Positions 60,120 through 64,000 of a DNA stretch of 64,000 nucleotides are shown one piece after another (positions within the stretch are counted from its first letter, which is position 1; each line of letters opens with the position of its first letter). The DNA comes from Cyanophora paradoxa (lineage: Eukaryota; Glaucocystophyceae; Cyanophorales; Cyanophoraceae), in contig QPMI01000408.1 of NCBI GenBank assembly GCA_004431415.1, positions 868,001 through 932,000 of the forward strand, given 5' to 3'. The notes under the pieces are model-generated. The model ran no database searches. It was given only the letters and a program-made list of their open reading frames with translations, and had not been told where the DNA came from. Made by a program: the position numbers and the translations under genes.

Positions 60120-60900
60120 ATGGAGCCTCCAAGTGGAATCACTGGGTTCAACGGTAGCTGCAGCGGCGCCTGCAGAACACCAAACGCGGCATCAAACACA
60201 GCCGATGAGCACCATGGGGCATCGATAAGTCCAGCGGCGGATGCAGCGGCGCATGCGGACCACCAAAGGCAGCGGCCAACACGCCCTGAAGCTGCAACTG
60301 CGCGGGCGTGGGAGGCTGCGTACCGAAACGGCCGGCTACGCGACGGGAATGTCGGATGCCGGCACCGGCTGTAATCACGCGTTAGCGGCGGCCGTCGCTT
60401 CAATAGAAGATTACACGAGCTCAAGTCAGCAAGAGTACTCCGCGGCGAGCACGGACCTTCCCAAACGATGCAGTAGAAGATGAGAGCGGCCAGAGCAGCA
60501 CCTGCCTCACCTATAGCTAGACCTGCAAAGCGGTGACTCTAACGAGTCCACTCGAACGCCGTTCCTGGCCAGCGCCAGGCCGCGGGCACTAGATGCAAGT
60601 ACCACAGCCTGTGGCCAGACGATTCCAGTGTGGCGGGTGGCCCCTGTGACCAAATGAGTCCTGAACCTCACGCAAAGTGTACGGGTACATTAACCCCAGT
60701 ACACGCACGCCAACTCCAACTTCAGAGCCGAACTCCGCAGCACCCTCAGACCAACGACGAAGCGGCCAAGCATCGAGTGCCACTCCGGCTCAAATGGGCG
60801 CTCATCAGAACAACGTCGGCTTCTTCCAGATGCGACCGCAGCCCAAGACACGTGATTCATCCTGCTCCCCCAACACGGGACTCGCCGAGACAGCGGTTCA
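60120..60900. other. GC-rich region, nothing securely identified
   Basis: Overlapping open frames on both strands, Ala/Arg/Thr-rich, with no motif. A donor-like GTAAGACGG (61,464) and similar words further right hint at more exons but could not be built into a gene. Confidence 0.4.
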
Positions 60901-62450
60901 GTGAGGTGGAGGACCAGCGACGGGGCAGAGCCACGCGACGCAAGCACCAGGTGAGACGGAAACCGTGCGATTGGGATGAGCCTCGCGAAAGGCGGCGGTA
61001 CTCAGCGGGCAGTGCGCAGGATATGCAGACGAAGCGGAGCACCGCCGGCGCGGGAGGCGGCGTGGCTCGCCGCAGCAGACATAAGCTCGACCTACTGCAG
61101 CGGCAGCACACGGGGCGGGCCGGAAGCGCAGCAGTCGACGGTGGCATCACGCAGGGCGAGGCGGAGGCACGGCAGTCGGCGGCAGCAGCTCGCAGGGCGT
61201 AGCGGAGGCGCGGCGGGCCGCAGCGACAGCTCGCGGGGAGGGCCAAATGCGCAGCAGGCTGCGGCAGCGGCTTGCGGGGCGGACCGGAAGCGCAGCGTGG
61301 GGCGGCGGAGGCGTTGCAAGCGCTGCAACACCTCACGGGGTGGATCGGAGGCGCGGCAGGCGGCGTCGGCGACTCGACGGGCAGGCCGGCGACACGGCGA
61401 CCGGCAGTGAGCTCGAGAGTAGGAGGACCAACGACGGGGACGAGTCACGCGACGCAAGCAACAGGTAAGACGGAGTCCCGGGGATGGGGAGGAGCCTCAC
61501 GAAAGACGGCAGTACTCAGCGAGAAGGGCGCAGGATATACAGACGGCGGCGGCCCGCGGGGAGGGCCGAATGCGCGACAGGCGGCGGCGGCAACTCGCGG
61601 GGCGGGCCTGACGCGCGGCAAAGGGCGGCGGCAGTGCGTCGAGCGAGGCAGAGGTGCGGCAAGCGCTGCATCACCTCACGGGGTGGGCAGGAGACGCGGA
61701 GGGCGGCGGCAGCGACCCGCAGGCCAGACCGGAGGCAAGGCGAGCGGCGGCAACAACTCGCGGGGCGGGCCGGAGGTGCAGCGGACGGCGGCGGCAGATC
61801 CCAGGGCGGCCAGAGGCGCGGCCTGCCACGGCGGCAGCTCACGGGGCGGGCCGGAGGCCCAGCAGCCGACGGTGCCGGTCAGCAGGGCAAGTCAGAGGCA
61901 CGGCGGTCGTGATCATCACCTCGCCGGGCAGGGCCGAGGCGCGGCGGGCGGCAGCGGCGGCTCGCAGGGAGGGCCGGAAGCGCCGCAGGCCGCCGGCTGG
62001 CACTGGCCAGTTAGCGGGGCGGGCCCGGAGCGCGGCGAAGGGCTGCGGCGGCGCGTCAGGCGGGCCCATAGGCGCAGCGGTCGTCGGCAGCAGCTCACCG
62101 AGCGGGGCGAATGCACGGCCGGCGGCAGCGGCGGCTCGCGGAGAGGGCCGGATGGGCGGCAGGCGGCGGCAGCAGCTCGCGGGGCGGGCCGGAAGCGCGG
62201 CGAGGGGCGGCGGCGGCGCGTCGGACGGTGCAGAGACTCGGCAAGGGCTGCAACACATCACGGGGCGGGCCGGAGGCGCAGCGGACGGCGGCGGCAGATC
62301 CCGGGGCGGGACGAAAGCGCGGCATGGCTGGCAGGCGGAGACGGGGCGGAAGCGCTGCAGGGGGCACCGTGTCTCGCAGGGCGGGACGGAGGGGCACCGG
62401 GCGGCAGAGACGGCTCACGGGGCGGACCGGACGCGAGGCGAGCAGCAGCA
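60900..62450. repeat. GC-rich degenerate minisatellite
   Basis: Repeats of CTCGCGGGGCGGGCCGGA, GGCGCAGCGG and GGCGGCGGCAG words, unit about 36-45 bp, with many variants. All frames on both strands stay open for long distances (the longest is 418 codons, 61,272-62,528) with Gly/Ala/Arg repeats. I treat these as composition artefacts. Confidence 0.8.
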
Positions 62451-62758
62451 GTACTAGCTTCCGACCTCCCCCGTTCAAACGCTGTATCACCAACAATATT
62501 CACGGTATACAATACATATTTAACATAGATATCTACCGATCTATATACCGAGCTGGCGCTAGATCTAGTGACAGGATAGGCGGGAGATTCACAGGGGGCT
62601 CCGGATCTAAACTGCACCCCGCCACGAGTCGGAGCTAAACTGCACCCCGCATCGACGAAGACCAGATGCCATTGAGCATCCTGAGATAGTAAGCAAAGCG
62701 GCAGAGCGCACACTTACGGCAAAGAGTAGAGATTGAAGATTCAAAGCTGACGAACGAG

Positions 62759-62805
62759 ACGGGGGGGGGGAGTGGAGGGGGGGGGAGGGGGGGGCGGGGC
62801 GCACG
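62759..62805 (+). repeat. G-run block (quadruplex-prone)
   Basis: Runs of 13, 9, 8 and 4 G separated by short spacers (AGTGGA, A, C). This fits the G-quadruplex pattern on the plus strand. Run lengths in the assembly are unreliable. Confidence 0.8.
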
Positions 62806-62809
62806 GGCC

Positions 62810-63645
62810 GCAGAGCCGAGAGGGCACGGAGAGAGGAGGTGGCGGGCCTGGAGGCGAGGAGCTCCACGGCGATCCCAGCGTCGTCCCCCAGAGTGGCCTC
62901 AAACTGCGGCAAAGGTGTCGTACGCGTCAATCTTGAAACGGGCCGAGTAAGGCATGTCCGTCAGGAACATCAGGCACGACAGATGAGCAGAGTAGTTCCA
63001 ACTCAATGATGGACAGGAACATGCAGCGACCACGCCCAGTATTACTATCGATCGCGATATAGACTCACTGAGCCAGAGACTGGCTGCAGCTGACGTAAGG
63101 GGGGTAAGTCAACAAGACGTGTATCTTGCTCATGATCAGGTGGGCAACGTACACGAAAGCGGTAGCCGGCAATATGAACGAAGACGGCGGCCGCAGATCG
63201 CTCGACCGGGGACGCATCGCCGGCGGCTGATCATGATCGAGCACACACGTCTAGATCTGCACGATTGAGCACATGCGAGGGCGATGCCGCACGGCGGCGC
63301 GCGCCAGGAGCAGTAGCGACGGATGCGCACCAGGCGGCAGCAGCACCAAGCGGCGCGGGAGGAAGCGTAAACTTGAGGACATCCGAAGCGACACTTGCAG
63401 CGTTCCTTGTACTCTGCCATGAAACTGGCGATCCGTGCTGAACGCGCCATATGCGCGGGGAGCTGCTTTAGCGATACGCGAGCTGTGTACGCGCGAACGA
63501 GTAGGAGAGCAACACACCTAATCGTGACATCTCCAACTCCAACGTCCACGGCATCGGCACTGATTCCTTCGTAACCTCTGTCCGTAAGTGCAACTTATAG
63601 CTTTCAGCCGCAGTCCGTACCTGTATATCTGCACTTTTGGAGTAT
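62810..63645. other. Region before the satellite, no secure gene
   Basis: A minus-strand frame (63,549-63,136) starts with plausible protein (VSLKQLPAHMARSARIASFM, AEYKERCKCRFGC) and then turns Cys/Arg-rich. It may contain an exon. No family recognised. Palindromic words such as TGATCATGATCGAGC occur at 63,228-63,242. Confidence 0.3.
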
Positions 63646-63649
63646 TGCA

Positions 63650-64000
63650 ATACTTGGTCGACAGAATCAGTCGATCGACAGAATCAGTCGATCGACTGAT
63701 TTTGCGCCAGAATCGGTCGACCGAATCAGTCGAATTTTATCGACTGATTCTGCGCCAGAATCGGTCGACAAAATCAGTCGATCGACAGAATCAGTCGATC
63801 GACTGATTCTGCGCCAGAATCGGTCGACCGAATCAGTCGAATTTTATCGACTGATTCTGCGCCAGAATCGGTCGACAAAATCAGTCGATCGACAGAATCA
63901 GTCGATCGACTGATTCTGCGCCAGAATCGGTCGACCGAATCAGTCGAATTTTATCGACTGATTCTGCGACAGAATCGGTCGACAAAATCAGTCGATATAA
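63650..64000. repeat. 107-bp satellite made of inverted 20-bp sub-units
   Basis: CGACAGAATCAGTCGATCGA begins units at 63,676, 63,783 and 63,890 (period 107). Inside each unit GAATCAGTCGA and its complement TCGACTGATTC alternate, with GCGCCAGAATCGGTCGAC and GAATTTTATCGACTG spacers. The array runs to the window edge. Confidence 0.92.

Noticed and set aside
61272-62528. 418-codon open frame rich in Gly, Ala and Arg
   Set aside because: It lies in a GC-rich minisatellite where all six frames stay open; no motif and repeat-unit periodicity explain it.

Overview
The window looks like nuclear DNA of an intron-containing microbial eukaryote, most likely an alga or other protist. The reasons are GT-AG introns in a minus-strand Ulp1-like gene, GC-rich minisatellites and satellites, an LTR-type retroelement, and several Polinton/Maverick-like (polinton-like virus, PLV) elements. 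The species cannot be named from the sequence. The AT-richer blocks (about 0-6.5, 16.8-47.2 and 52.1-54.8 kb) are viral-type elements. The GC-rich blocks are retroelement or host sequence.

Layout. P1 (1-2.5 kb): 3' part of a protein-primed type family B DNA polymerase, a retroviral-type integrase and a DUF5710-like gene, followed by a 133-bp tandem repeat. P2 (2.97-26.25 kb): a second PLV with a different PolB lineage and a canonical DDE integrase. The integrase gene is split by a 10.28-kb LTR element (6,480-16,763) with identical 283-bp LTRs, TG...CA ends and a CAAGG target duplication. P2 resumes at 16,764 with a DNA-binding protein, an ExoX-C-like protein, an HNH-AP2 endonuclease, a coiled-coil protein, the packaging ATPase, the double-jelly-roll major capsid protein, two penton-like proteins, a patatin phospholipase and a fibre gene cut off at 26,248. 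P3 (26,398-47,707): a complete 21.3-kb PLV bounded by 518/402-bp terminal inverted repeats. It has its own 1,357-codon PolB, a variant DDD integrase, the same morphogenesis module as P2 and a block of fibre genes, one with a C1q-like head. P4 (52.1-54.8 kb): an orphan 5'-truncated PolB plus an intact DDD integrase.

Between and after these lie C/T-rich minisatellites (47.9-49.7 kb), an unassigned gene (49.8-50.6 kb), an eight-exon Ulp1/C48-like peptidase gene (55.34-57.45 kb, minus strand), tandemly duplicated exon-like cassettes (57.5-60.1 kb), a GC-rich minisatellite (60.9-62.45 kb) and a 107-bp palindromic satellite running off the right edge.

How the parts work together: in P3 the PolB and integrase would replicate and insert the element, and the capsid, penton, ATPase, lipase and fibre genes would make a virion. 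P2 and P3 carry nearly identical capsid modules joined to unrelated replication modules, so these viruses appear to exchange halves. Small 27- or 57-bp palindromic insertions, several of them in frame, pepper the shared module. Most broken frames in P2 and P3 are one-base losses in short homopolymers at sites where the sister copy is intact, so several apparent pseudogenes may be assembly errors.
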